A program made the translations under genes and the position numbers. A DNA stretch of 41,770 bases from an uncultured bacterium (GTDB taxonomy: Bacteria > Muiribacteriota > Ozemobacteria > Ozemobacterales > Ozemobacteraceae), in NCBI GenBank assembly GCA_946407375.1, contig CAMJNS010000011.1:1-41770 (forward strand), in the 5' to 3' direction. Positions 1 to 8,619 of this stretch are shown in pieces; the stretch's first letter is position 1; each line of letters begins with the position of its first letter. The notes below the pieces were generated by a model, which made no database searches, was not told where the DNA came from, and worked only from the letters and a program-made list of their open reading frames with translations.

Positions 1-153
1 ATTTGCTATAGCCATTTTTTCTAATTGAAGTTCTTCAGCAGAACCATATGAAATAGCATAATATAATGGAATTGCTCAAAGAGCAAAAATTAATACTGCT
101 AGAGAAATTTCTGCCAATGAGAACCCAGATTTAGTTTTATTTATTCTGTTCAT
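1..153 (-). pseudogene. Prepilin-like gene start with in-frame TGA, cut by window edge
   Basis: Reading the minus strand from ATG at 153-151 gives a 10-residue leader MNRINKTKSG followed by FSLAEISLAVLIFAL, a classical type IV prepilin/pseudopilin N-terminus with Glu at mature position +5. Codon 76-78 is TGA. The same frame then stays open for 25 more codons to the window edge and still aligns with the intact prepilin at 7564-7968 (FAL-stop-AIPLYYAISY against FALIAIPVYMFFSY). The stop therefore looks like a point nonsense mutation or an assembly error. The start overlaps the end of the preceding large pilin-like gene by 17 bp, as the equivalent pair near 7560 also overlaps, so it is the third gene of this module. 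Type II secretion GspI-like is the closest description. Whether it is functional cannot be judged from this fragment. Confidence 0.6.
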
Positions 154-2866
154 AACTAAATTTTGACCAATTATCAGCAAATGCTACCGCATATCGCCTT
201 GGTTCAAATTTTCCCACCTTTCTATGTGACGCAAATGGAGTCACGGTACAAATTGTGTTGTCATAATATATATTAGTATTATTTCCAATATCGTCTCTTT
301 TAAAATTATTACAAACTAAATTACCATAAAGATTTAAATTACCAGCAACAGTTGGAGCATTACAAGAAAAACAAGCAGCCATAATTTTCTTATTTGTATT
401 AAAAGAAATTGCACTTCCGCGAGCTATTATTCCTAGAGTGCTTTCATCATCATCATCATCTCTTGTTACAGAACCATCTATATTAATGATTCCAGATTTA
501 TTAACAATGAGTCCATTACCCTTGTATTTTATATCTCCCAAGGAAATGTCACCACTTTTTATATAGTATACCCCATTTAGAAGTAAATAGCTACCAGAAG
601 ACAAACCACCTTTTTCAACACTTATACCTAGAGCTTGTTGAAACTCATCAGCTGTTTCATAATATTTAGTAGCTTTTTTTGAATATTGCAAAGCATCGTA
701 ACAATTAGCAGGTGAATATTTATAATCACCATTAGAATCCCATTCGCTACCATAGCCTACAAAACCTTGCATACCATAAGGAACAGCTCTCTGAGCGTCT
801 CTACTTCCCTTTTCTTTACTATCAGTACCATCAAATGCGTAAGCATCACCATTTGAAGAATTAATTACCTTTTCATAACATAAGTATAATTCAGAAGCTT
901 CATCAAAAGAAATAAAACCTATTTTTCCAGTAGGCTTTACATATACTCTAGTTCGACTATAAACCGTTTCTACTGGTCCTTCTACCACTATACCCAAAGG
1001 ATATTCCATATGACAAGTTCCATAAAGAAGAGTAGGTACAGAAACAATAGCGAAACTACTACTTTTTAAGAAACTAATAACATTTTTTACACCCTTACCA
1101 AACAATTCTTTTCCTGTCTTATCATCTTCAAATATCACAGGAAGCTCTATATCATGATAACGCTGTTCAGTAGTAGTATCCTTTTCGTCATCGCCTTGCC
1201 AGCAGAAAGAAATGATAGAATTGAATTTATTCTCCTTCGGATTCTTTTTAATAGAATCAAAAGGTGTAAAAAACTTATTAAATTCTGTAAGTTCAGGCTG
1301 AGCAACTAAGCCAAAAAAGCTTCTGATTTGAGTAACACCATTATTTTTATTTCCAGGGTATTGAGAGTTAACTCTAACCATACCAGGAATACGCTTTTCA
1401 CCTAATGCGGAATAATCTATCTTTTCTTTTATTATACTTGCGACAGCAGTAGAATCCATTTTAGTTGGTACATTATGAATAATAAAACTTCCATAAGGTA
1501 TAGGAGCAGATGATCCAGAATAAAAAGCTTTTTCACTACCATCCAACAAATTAAATTCTATCGGATCCCCTAATTGTCCTGTAGTTCCAGGATCACCACT
1601 AACAATAACAACATCATCATCAGGATCTACATTTGTAGAATTAGATACAAAAAACGTATATTCAGGAGCCATTGGTTGAACATCACTAGCCTTAAAAGGA
1701 ATTTCTGACACAAGAGTTTTTTCTATTGTTTTATTATCATCCTTTTTATATTCAACTGTTGTAGTTATTCTAAGAATACCACCTTTTTCTAGATAATAAC
1801 TATCTGCACCGAAATTACAACTACTGCTCAAGTTAAAATTATTTAAGCAGAGATTGTAACCATTTTCTATATTACCCATTTCCCCAGAAATTTTACTAGC
1901 ATAATCTGAAAAATTATAATCAAGATCACCTATTGTAAAAGCATTCTTTAAACCAGGTAAAGTCTTATCTGGAATATCAGGGAATAAATTATGGTAAGTA
2001 TTAACCAAATGTTGAAGGTCAACTTTAAAGGTAGTTAAATGTTCAATACCTTTGGCAACTTCTTCAAAAGGGTGCCAACTTAATATTTCTATATCTTTTA
2101 AAGGTTGCAAATCTATGCAAACACCAAATACTACAGACTCTTCATTATCACGACTAACTTTAATTTTAATATCTGGCAAATCAACATCATCTATACCAGC
2201 AATCGAACCTAACCAACCTAAATCGTATTTTAAATCGTAAGTTACCGATTCTTCTGTTTCTTTTCCTTCTGGAAATTTTATCTGTATATGCCAGTCACTA
2301 GGTTGCCATCCAGACTTATCAGATGTAAAATTAGCATCTATATCATCTAAAAATTTCGCTGAGTTACCTTCTGCTGGCAAATGCTCTACATCTATTGTAG
2401 GAACAAAATAGCCATCAGTATATGGTGTAAAAGCCTCTGCTTTACATAGTTCACAAATAGATTTAATAGTAACTTTTCCTGTCCAACCAATATCCTCAAT
2501 AGTCGGAGCAAGAACATTATCATAAGGTATTAAAGCTTCTAATTCTAATTCTTTTGTATCTGAAACGTCTAATTCATGGTTACCACCATCTGTCCCAGCA
2601 GTTTTTACTTTTAAAGGAGCTCTAAGAAGATAATATATAGGGGACATTGTATTATTGTTTTGATCGTGATTGTTTGCGTTCTTTCTAATAAATTGAAGAA
2701 TAAAATCGCTTGCAGACTCAGCTAATGCCTCACATTTTTTTTCATCACTCATTAAACGGGTAATGCCTTTTTTTTCTCTACTTGAGCCAATAAATGCAAA
2801 AGCTAAAACTGCAAGAACAGTAATACACCCAAGAACGGCTAATATTGCAGAACCTTTCTTTTTCAT
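137..2866 (-). CDS. Large GspK/PilX-like minor pilin-like protein (module 1)
   Basis: This 909-residue protein begins MKKKG followed by SAILAVLGCITVLAVLAFAF, a type III (prepilin-like) signal with a hydrophobic helix at about residues 6-27. Mature position +5 is Ala, not Glu; lack of Glu+5 is typical of GspK, the tip pseudopilin of type II secretion. A basic SSREKK segment and an acid/Ala helix follow. Motifs shared with its three paralogues are IPFKASDVQPMAPEYTFFV near residue 395, YSPANCYDALQY near 715, and a C-terminal beta-rich region from about 760 with GNGLIV, STLGIIAR, LYGNLVCNNF and FADNWSK, which resembles bactofilin or beta-solenoid repeats. It is about three times the usual GspK length. 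The start overlaps the upstream gene by 4 bp (ATGA). Family membership is inferred from the N-terminus and context; the large domain is unrecognised. Confidence 0.8.
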   Translation of the reverse strand: MKKKGSAILAVLGCITVLAVLAFAFIGSSREKKGITRLMSDEKKCEALAESASDFILQFIRKNANNHDQNNNTMSPIYYLLRAPLKVKTAGTDGGNHELDVSDTKELELEALIPYDNVLAPTIEDIGWTGKVTIKSICELCKAEAFTPYTDGYFVPTIDVEHLPAEGNSAKFLDDIDANFTSDKSGWQPSDWHIQIKFPEGKETEESVTYDLKYDLGWLGSIAGIDDVDLPDIKIKVSRDNEESVVFGVCIDLQPLKDIEILSWHPFEEVAKGIEHLTTFKVDLQHLVNTYHNLFPDIPDKTLPGLKNAFTIGDLDYNFSDYASKISGEMGNIENGYNLCLNNFNLSSSCNFGADSYYLEKGGILRITTTVEYKKDDNKTIEKTLVSEIPFKASDVQPMAPEYTFFVSNSTNVDPDDDVVIVSGDPGTTGQLGDPIEFNLLDGSEKAFYSGSSAPIPYGSFIIHNVPTKMDSTAVASIIKEKIDYSALGEKRIPGMVRVNSQYPGNKNNGVTQIRSFFGLVAQPELTEFNKFFTPFDSIKKNPKENKFNSIISFCWQGDDEKDTTTEQRYHDIELPVIFEDDKTGKELFGKGVKNVISFLKSSSFAIVSVPTLLYGTCHMEYPLGIVVEGPVETVYSRTRVYVKPTGKIGFISFDEASELYLCYEKVINSSNGDAYAFDGTDSKEKGSRDAQRAVPYGMQGFVGYGSEWDSNGDYKYSPANCYDALQYSKKATKYYETADEFQQALGISVEKGGLSSGSYLLLNGVYYIKSGDISLGDIKYKGNGLIVNKSGIINIDGSVTRDDDDDESTLGIIARGSAISFNTNKKIMAACFSCNAPTVAGNLNLYGNLVCNNFKRDDIGNNTNIYYDNTICTVTPFASHRKVGKFEPRRYAVAFADNWSKFSYEQNK

Positions 2867-3672
2867 TCAATAAGCTCCTTAAACTGTTTAGAGTAAAATT
2901 TTATATCTTTTTTAACTTCTTCTTCTGCCATACGTCTAATTTTAGGACTTACTTCACCTGTTGCATTTGCCAATTTTAATTCAACACAAATATCAAAATA
3001 TTTTGGGTCATTTTTTGCTCTTAAAGAGTTTTCAACTTTAGCACACCATTCAAGAGAAAATGTACCCTTTTCTACTCCTAACATTGATAAATCTTCTTCT
3101 GCCTCTAATTTAGCTCTCATACGTGCAGCAATAAAGTAAAGATCTAAATCCTTCATTCTTTTCGCAACTTCCATTAATTGAGAACAAGCAAAGTATTTAG
3201 AAATAGGAGTAGTATTAGGATCTTTTACTATTTCATTAAAAGAATTAATAGCAGTTTTATAATCCTGTTTATTAAAAGCATACATTCCTTTCACAAAAGA
3301 AGGATTTGTTCTTAATCTAATTTGTTCTTTTGCAACAGGAGAAAGATTAGGATCTTTAAGCTGTTTTTCTATTTCTTCTTTTTTTAATTTATTTATTTTT
3401 TCTCGGTTTTCTTTATATTTTTTTTCTAATCTTTCTTTATCATCTCTAGATAAAAGAGCAGGAGGTTTGCCATAGGAACTAGATTTGCTAGAACTGCTGG
3501 AATAAGTCTTTTCAGAATAATGTTTATCTTCTTTTTCAGGTCTAAAGATTTTAGGTTGTGTAACAACTTCTTTCTTTTCTGTTTTTTGAGAACAACCTCT
3601 TGAGCAAGCAAAAAGGAGTGTCATCAATAGACACAATACACATACAGCAATAATTGTATTATTATTGTCCAA
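2863..3672 (-). CDS. Membrane-anchored TPR-like protein (module 1)
   Basis: The protein has 269 residues and starts at TTG (3670-3672). It has an acidic tip (MDNNN), a hydrophobic segment at about residues 7-23 and then FACSRGC, which is either a divergent lipobox (LFAC) or the end of a membrane anchor. A Lys/Ser-rich linker leads to PPALLS and a charged helix. The C-terminal half carries NPSFVKGMYAFNKQDYKTA followed by INSFNEIVKD, a TPR-like helical pair. The three other module proteins share PALL, NPSF.KGM, YFIAARMRA and a final YK/FKELI. The stop TGA overlaps the ATG of the next gene, implying translational coupling. A periplasmic assembly or pilotin-like role for the partner pseudopilin is conjecture. 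Confidence 0.8.
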   Translation of the reverse strand: MDNNNTIIAVCVLCLLMTLLFACSRGCSQKTEKKEVVTQPKIFRPEKEDKHYSEKTYSSSSSKSSSYGKPPALLSRDDKERLEKKYKENREKINKLKKEEIEKQLKDPNLSPVAKEQIRLRTNPSFVKGMYAFNKQDYKTAINSFNEIVKDPNTTPISKYFACSQLMEVAKRMKDLDLYFIAARMRAKLEAEEDLSMLGVEKGTFSLEWCAKVENSLRAKNDPKYFDICVELKLANATGEVSPKIRRMAEEEVKKDIKFYSKQFKELIE

Positions 3673-3709
3673 TCCTCAAAACCTACTCGATACTAAATCT
3701 CCTTTTACA

Positions 3710-3738
3710 ATTTTATCATAGAGAAGTTTATTAAACAA
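3710..3738 (-). promoter_or_regulatory. Promoter of module 1
   Basis: On the minus strand, TTGTTT (-35), a 17-bp spacer ending TATGA, and TAAAAT (-10) form a sigma-70-type promoter with an extended -10. The TSS would lie about 30 nt upstream of the TTG start. The same architecture recurs before the other three modules. Confidence 0.6.
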
Positions 3739-3809
3739 GTTGGTTTAATCAGGGCCTTGGGAAAAAAAGTTTGCGTTTGCAATGGAAGGTTTGCCCTGGA
3801 ATTTAAATT

Positions 3810-3838
3810 TTGCTATAAATAAAAATATATGCTATATT
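3810..3838 (+). promoter_or_regulatory. Promoter of module 2
   Basis: TTGCTA, a 17-bp spacer ending TATGC, then TATATT. This is an extended -10 promoter ahead of the plus-strand module. It lies back-to-back with the module 1 promoter, with -35 boxes about 70 bp apart. An AGAGG Shine-Dalgarno-like element sits near 3845. Confidence 0.55.
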
Positions 3839-3864
3839 AAAATAAGAGGTATTGTATGTAATCT

Positions 3865-4770
3865 ATGGAAGACGAACAAAGAAAAAATTTTATAATAGGT
3901 GGGGTTATTCTTTTGCTCTGCTTTGTTTTGCTAATTCTTTGTTGTGGCAGAGATAATAAAAGCTCAGGCAATTCTGGGAAAAACAATAAATTTATAGATG
4001 GAAAAACAGTTACTAAAGAATCAAAAAAGAACAATTACTCAAATTATCGTAACTCATCTTCATCATCATCATCTTCATCTTCTTCTTCATCATCTTCTTC
4101 TTCATTTTCATCATCATCATCATCATCTTCTTCTTCTTCTTATTATTCAAGTTCAACTACTAATAGAAAAAAGAGCTCTTCAAAAAGTCAAATGACTGAT
4201 GAGCAACGTAAAAGGATACTTGCTTTTCAGGAAAAGGCAAGAAAAGACCAACAAGAATGGATAAAGGAACACATAAAAAAACTAATAGAAGATCCAAATA
4301 CTCCAGCTAAAGTTAAGATAAAAGCTCAATTAATGGAAAATAAAAATTATGTAAATGGTTATAAAGCTCATAAAAATCACGATTATAAATTGGCTATAAG
4401 TAACTATCTTGAAGTTTTAAAAGATAAAAATATTTCTCCAGAGACACAATATATTACAGTAGAATACCTGTTAGATTGTGCTCAATTTACTGGTGATTTA
4501 GATTTATTTCTAAAATTGATCCAGATAAAAGGCAATCTAATGGCTACAAAAGATTTATCTGTTTTAAATGTTGAGAAAAGTGATAGTTATCTTAAATGGA
4601 CGGAAGAATTTACTGATTATATGAAAGCCAGATCAGATCCAACGTATAAAGATAGTTTAATTGACAAATTAGCAAAAAGAACTTTAAGAAATAGATCAGA
4701 TGCAGAAAGAGTTCTAAACGACAGAATCGTAATGTATGAAAATCTATATAAGGATTTATTAAAACTATGA
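3865..4770 (+). CDS. Membrane-anchored poly-Ser TPR-like protein (module 2)
   Basis: This 301-residue paralogue of the genes at 2863, 11208 and 14783 is the only one of the four starting with ATG. It has an acidic/polar tip (MEDEQRKN), a hydrophobic anchor at about residues 9-27 ending LILCC, then a basic/polar stretch. From residue 64 there is a run of 28 Ser interrupted by one Phe, followed by a charged helix and a TPR-like pair (NYVNGYKAHKNHDYKLA at about 162-180). The poly-Ser stretch probably forms a flexible spacer between the membrane and the folded domain. The stop TGA overlaps the next ATG. It heads a four-gene operon: this gene, the 934-residue K-like protein and two prepilins. Function is unknown. 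Confidence 0.8.
   Translation: MEDEQRKNFIIGGVILLLCFVLLILCCGRDNKSSGNSGKNNKFIDGKTVTKESKKNNYSNYRNSSSSSSSSSSSSSSSSSFSSSSSSSSSSSYYSSSTTNRKKSSSKSQMTDEQRKRILAFQEKARKDQQEWIKEHIKKLIEDPNTPAKVKIKAQLMENKNYVNGYKAHKNHDYKLAISNYLEVLKDKNISPETQYITVEYLLDCAQFTGDLDLFLKLIQIKGNLMATKDLSVLNVEKSDSYLKWTEEFTDYMKARSDPTYKDSLIDKLAKRTLRNRSDAERVLNDRIVMYENLYKDLLKL
4054..4140 (+). repeat. TCA/TCT trinucleotide microsatellite encoding poly-Ser
   Basis: Twenty-nine consecutive codons are TCA or TCT except one TTT: 17 Ser, Phe, 11 Ser. The near-pure trinucleotide tract should be prone to slippage that changes spacer length without shifting frame. Confidence 0.9.
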
Positions 4771-7571
4771 AAAAAAACAAAGGTTATGCCCTCGTAGTTA
4801 TTCTAGTAATAATTGTGGTTTTGCTAGTTATTATAACATCAGTTATGGATAGTAGATCTAAGAGAGGTTTCATGAGAAAATATATGAGCGACGAAAAGAA
4901 AGCAGAAGCTTTTGCAGAAGCTGTGTTAGATAGAGTAATCGCTGATATAAGAGAAAAAGCCAATGATGATCAGGAAACAATAATTTATAATTTATTAAGA
5001 AAAAAATATGCCAATCCGGGATGTGGAGAAACAAATCAAGTTGTTTCAATATCAGCCGAAGATTTAATTCCTCCAGAATATTATTCTTCAATACAATCTG
5101 CTTTTACTGATGATGGAGGAAGTTATAAAATATTGGATGACGTAAAAGCGGAAATAGTTCACGTAGAAAATTTCGGCGGAGAATATGAGGTTGTAGGTGT
5201 AGATGTAATGCCAAGCTCTCCCGAAAGCTATGTTAAATCTAGTGGAGAGTCTAATGCTTCTAATGATAATTGGGAATTTAGCTTTATGTATCCGACTACG
5301 ACCAAATCAGAAGTAGAATCTATAAATAATGCCTATGCAGATAAGTATGATACTGGGATATTTAACGCATATTCGTCGACTCAAGTTAGCGGAATAGATT
5401 CAAAATTTATGGGATACAAATACGTTTCTCAGCCAATAGATATAGATTTGGAATTATCGACGTCGATAAAAGACGTAATAGAAGATTTTGATGTTGATGT
5501 AAGTGACTTTGAAAAAACAAAGGTTGATTTATTATTAAAAGATACAGGTGATGAAACCAAAAAGACAGCAATGGAGTTTGGCGTATATATATCAAATAAA
5601 CTATATAATAGTCTTAAAACTTTATTAGAAAATATATTAGAAAAATATCGCGGGAATGCTTTTAGTTCTGCTTTAACCGGTATTTTTGGCTCTTCTGAAG
5701 ACAATGCAAACTTAGATAAAATAGAAGATATGCTTAAAACTACTTTTAGCAGCGAAGAAGAATTTAATAAGTTTGTTAATGAAAAACTCCATAGTTTTCT
5801 TTCTGATAATAAAACTGCGAATAAATATATCGAAAATGGGAATTCAGTTGATTTAGAAAAGCTTATGACAGAGAAAGTCAGCGCATTTAAAAATCTTGAT
5901 TTATTAAAGCCATCAAAAATGTTAAATGAGATTGGTGGTGGAGGAACAATAGATAGTAGTTGGTTAGATAAAGCAAACCCTCAAGGTTCGTTGGAGAGCG
6001 ATTTAATAGAAAAAGGCGGTATTTTGCGTCTGACCTGTAAAGTAGAGTATGCACCTAAAGACAAGGCTCCAATAAAAAAGAAGCTTGTAACAGAAATTCC
6101 ATTTAAGGTTTCAGATGTACAACCTATTGCTCCAACATATACATTTTTTGTTAATAATTCGTCTTCAGATGTATCTTGTGGAGATGGAGCAACAGTTAAA
6201 TTAGTAGGAAACAGTGATTCTGCTGGTTCTCCAGATGAAATATTTGTCTTAAACAATGGTAACAGATTAGATGGAAAAGATTTTGATTCTTCGTCAAAAA
6301 AAATAATACCTTACAAAGCCTGGTCGTCTGAAGCTCCATGTGCTGGCAAAGTAAGAATAAACGGCAATGACTTAGGAGAAGACAATATAATACCTACTAA
6401 CTGTGGCGGCTTAGAAGAAGGCAAATTAGGTCTATCTGATATGCCAATGCTATGCATTACAAAAAATGAAGTTAAAGATTATCCATATAAGTCAAATCTA
6501 CAGTTAAAATTAACTTTTGGATTTGCAGAAGGACAAGGCAACTGTGGTGAATTTTTAAAACCAACAAAAATACATTTTCCAACTCTAGCTGGTGTAGAAA
6601 AAGCTATGCAAGGTCCTATAACTGGTTTTGAGTCGATTGTTAAAATGTTTGAAGGTTGTGCAACAAGCAATATTTTAGATAAACCAACTTATTTATATGG
6701 TTACGGTCATTTAGATTACCCCTTAGGAATAACTGTCGAGGGGAAAGTTGAATCTTCTTTGTCTGAATTATGCGCTCATTTATTCCCTAAGATGACTTTT
6801 ACTGTCGATTTAAAAGATGATGGCTTTAAATTTGAGCCTAAAAACGGTAAAATAGACAGCGAATTTCAAATTTGGTATGAAATAAAAGACAAAAATGATT
6901 TCCCGACAAATGAATCTACTAAATTAACTTATGGTTTGCCTAATATAAATACAAACAAAACCTCTCTAAAAGCATATGATCCAGACTCTCCAGAAAATTG
7001 GCCCGAATTCTTATATTCCGACATACAATATAAAAAGAAAGCAAGCAGATATTATAAAAATCAAAGTGGATTTGATAGTGATTGCAATATAGAAGTAAAA
7101 GAAGGCGGTCTAAAGGATGGAAATAATATAAGATTAGATGGAGTTATATACATAGAAGGTAATGTTAGCTTAGGAAATAAAACTTTTGTAGGTAGCGGAT
7201 TAATCGTAGCTGAAGAATGTATGGAAATTAATGGAAATATTGAACTTGAGGATGATAATGGTAAGAATTCTTCTCTTGGTTTAATAGCAAGAAAAGGTAG
7301 TATGACAATAAAAGAATGTGAAGTAAACGCAAGTTGTTATTCTAATGCGGCTCCAACTTTGACAGCGGCAACAATAAAAGGAAATTTAATAACAAACAGC
7401 TTTGATAGAAGTAATGTAACTGGAGTTACGAACATCGTTTATTGTTCTAAAAATATCGTAGTGCCTGATACTGATTTTTCTGATCTATATAAACAGAATC
7501 CAAAAAGATATTATGCATCATTTGCAAATAATTGGTCTAAATCTTATTATGATAAAAATGTTAATGATTAA
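4767..7571 (+). CDS. Large GspK/PilX-like minor pilin-like protein (module 2)
   Basis: This is the longest paralogue, 934 residues. It begins MKKNKG then YALVVILVIIVVLLVIITSV, a prepilin-like helix with Val at +5 (no Glu), followed by MSDEKKAEAFAEAVLD as in the other modules. The middle is the most divergent part and contains extra acidic helical segments (about residues 230-400). The conserved block IPFKVSDVQPIAPTYTFFV lies near residue 449. The equivalent of the CPANCYDALQY motif is reduced to YSDIQYKKKASRYY near 748. The C-terminal beta-rich region keeps GSGLIV, SSLGLIARK, CYSNAAP and FANNWSK. The start overlaps the previous stop by 4 bp and the end overlaps the next prepilin. By analogy with T2SS gene sets it would occupy the K position of a K-I-J tip complex (inference). 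Confidence 0.8.
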   Translation: MKKNKGYALVVILVIIVVLLVIITSVMDSRSKRGFMRKYMSDEKKAEAFAEAVLDRVIADIREKANDDQETIIYNLLRKKYANPGCGETNQVVSISAEDLIPPEYYSSIQSAFTDDGGSYKILDDVKAEIVHVENFGGEYEVVGVDVMPSSPESYVKSSGESNASNDNWEFSFMYPTTTKSEVESINNAYADKYDTGIFNAYSSTQVSGIDSKFMGYKYVSQPIDIDLELSTSIKDVIEDFDVDVSDFEKTKVDLLLKDTGDETKKTAMEFGVYISNKLYNSLKTLLENILEKYRGNAFSSALTGIFGSSEDNANLDKIEDMLKTTFSSEEEFNKFVNEKLHSFLSDNKTANKYIENGNSVDLEKLMTEKVSAFKNLDLLKPSKMLNEIGGGGTIDSSWLDKANPQGSLESDLIEKGGILRLTCKVEYAPKDKAPIKKKLVTEIPFKVSDVQPIAPTYTFFVNNSSSDVSCGDGATVKLVGNSDSAGSPDEIFVLNNGNRLDGKDFDSSSKKIIPYKAWSSEAPCAGKVRINGNDLGEDNIIPTNCGGLEEGKLGLSDMPMLCITKNEVKDYPYKSNLQLKLTFGFAEGQGNCGEFLKPTKIHFPTLAGVEKAMQGPITGFESIVKMFEGCATSNILDKPTYLYGYGHLDYPLGITVEGKVESSLSELCAHLFPKMTFTVDLKDDGFKFEPKNGKIDSEFQIWYEIKDKNDFPTNESTKLTYGLPNINTNKTSLKAYDPDSPENWPEFLYSDIQYKKKASRYYKNQSGFDSDCNIEVKEGGLKDGNNIRLDGVIYIEGNVSLGNKTFVGSGLIVAEECMEINGNIELEDDNGKNSSLGLIARKGSMTIKECEVNASCYSNAAPTLTAATIKGNLITNSFDRSNVTGVTNIVYCSKNIVVPDTDFSDLYKQNPKRYYASFANNWSKSYYDKNVND

Positions 7572-7968
7572 AAATAATAAAAATGGTTTTACATTAGTTG
7601 AAATAATGGTTGCGTTGTGTATTTTTGCTTTAATAGCGATACCAGTATATATGTTTTTCTCATATAGTGCCGCAAATGAAATCGAATATCACAAAAATGT
7701 TTCTGCTAGTAAATTGATGGAATCATTTAAAAACGAGATAAAACAATATTCGTTTGAAGAATCTAAGGGATTTATCAATGCTAATAATGCTCCTCCAAAC
7801 ACAAAAAAAATATATGATGAAATAAAGTCAAAATTTTCAGATTTGGAGATGACAATAACTCCAGATAGTGTAGATGAAAAAACAATGAGCTTTACTTTGA
7901 CCGTTACTTGGAAGAGTAGAGGCGGAGCTGAAAGGAAAACATCATCTACTTTTGTTAAGGTTAAATAA
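7564..7968 (+). CDS. Type IV prepilin-like protein, GspI/PilV-like
   Basis: About 134 residues from ATG 7564: leader MIKNNKNG, then FTLVEIMVALCIFALIAIPV with Glu+5 and the hydrophobic helix of class III signal proteins. ATG 7558 (MLMIKNNKNG) is an alternative start in the same frame; longer upstream extensions overlap the previous coding region deeply and are unlikely. The short globular part (about 100 residues, TVTWKSRGGAERKT near the end) resembles GspI-type minor pseudopilins in size. It overlaps the preceding gene's end by 8-14 bp and abuts the next gene (TAATG), so it is co-translated. It would be cleaved by a prepilin peptidase not encoded in this window. Confidence 0.85.
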   Translation: MIKNNKNGFTLVEIMVALCIFALIAIPVYMFFSYSAANEIEYHKNVSASKLMESFKNEIKQYSFEESKGFINANNAPPNTKKIYDEIKSKFSDLEMTITPDSVDEKTMSFTLTVTWKSRGGAERKTSSTFVKVK

Positions 7969-8600
7969 TGAAGAACAGAAAAGCATTTACTATAGTTGAA
8001 ATAATAATAGGAGCAGCTATTCTAGTATCTATATTAGGTTTTGCGATTTCATTTATGAGAGATACGCAAAGGCAGGGAGTAAAAGCTACAATTATCGCTA
8101 CTTTAAGACAAGAAGCACAAATTCTTTTAAGAGCAATGGAGAGAGACATTTCGGGCTGTCTTGTTATACCAGATGGTTTCGACAGCAACAACATAGAAAA
8201 ATTTAAACCAGATTATGAATTAGGTGCTTCACCAAGATTTAAAATAGCAAAAGTAAATGACAATGAAAATGCACCAATATTTGATGTTGCTGAAAGTAGT
8301 GTATCTGGAGAAGATATAACCTATTCTGTTGATAGCGATGGAGTATGTAGGCGCGGGGGACAAGTGGTAGCACGCTATGTTAAAAACATAAATACAGAAG
8401 AAGGCGATTGGGAAAATGATACTGAACAAAAGGGAAAGGTAATTATAACGGTGAATATGGAGGCAAAAGTTCCAGGATTCACAGATGTGGCAAGTTATAC
8501 TCAAAGTCTTATGGTCTCTGTAAGACAATTACAAAATTTAGATTCATTAGATAAATTTAAAGGTCGCAATAAATATTGGCGACAACACTTAGAAGAATAA
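7968..8600 (+). CDS. Type IV prepilin-like protein, GspJ/PilW-like
   Basis: The protein has 210 residues: leader MKNRKA then FTIVEIIIGAAILVSILGFAISFM, with Glu+5 and cleavage after Ala rather than Gly. The stretch LRQEAQILLRAMERDISG just after the helix matches the 'ERDI/ERDL' helix typical of GspJ/PilW-like minor pilins. It follows the GspI-like gene with a 1-bp stop/start overlap and ends the operon. It converges on the 863-residue gene with only 19 bp between the stops and no clear terminator hairpin. Together with the two preceding genes it gives a K-I-J order. Confidence 0.85.
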   Translation: MKNRKAFTIVEIIIGAAILVSILGFAISFMRDTQRQGVKATIIATLRQEAQILLRAMERDISGCLVIPDGFDSNNIEKFKPDYELGASPRFKIAKVNDNENAPIFDVAESSVSGEDITYSVDSDGVCRRGGQVVARYVKNINTEEGDWENDTEQKGKVIITVNMEAKVPGFTDVASYTQSLMVSVRQLQNLDSLDKFKGRNKYWRQHLEE

Positions 8601-8619
8601 TTATGAATTAAACATAAAA

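Noticed and set aside
1..153. TGA as a sense codon (Gly or Trp) genome-wide
   Set aside because: Several genes end at TGA overlapping the next ATG exactly as in normal operons, and their protein ends align among paralogues, so the standard code holds.
3998..4195. Histidine/leucine-rich ORF overlapping the poly-Ser tract
   Set aside because: It is the other-frame reading of the TCA/TCT microsatellite within a better supported gene.
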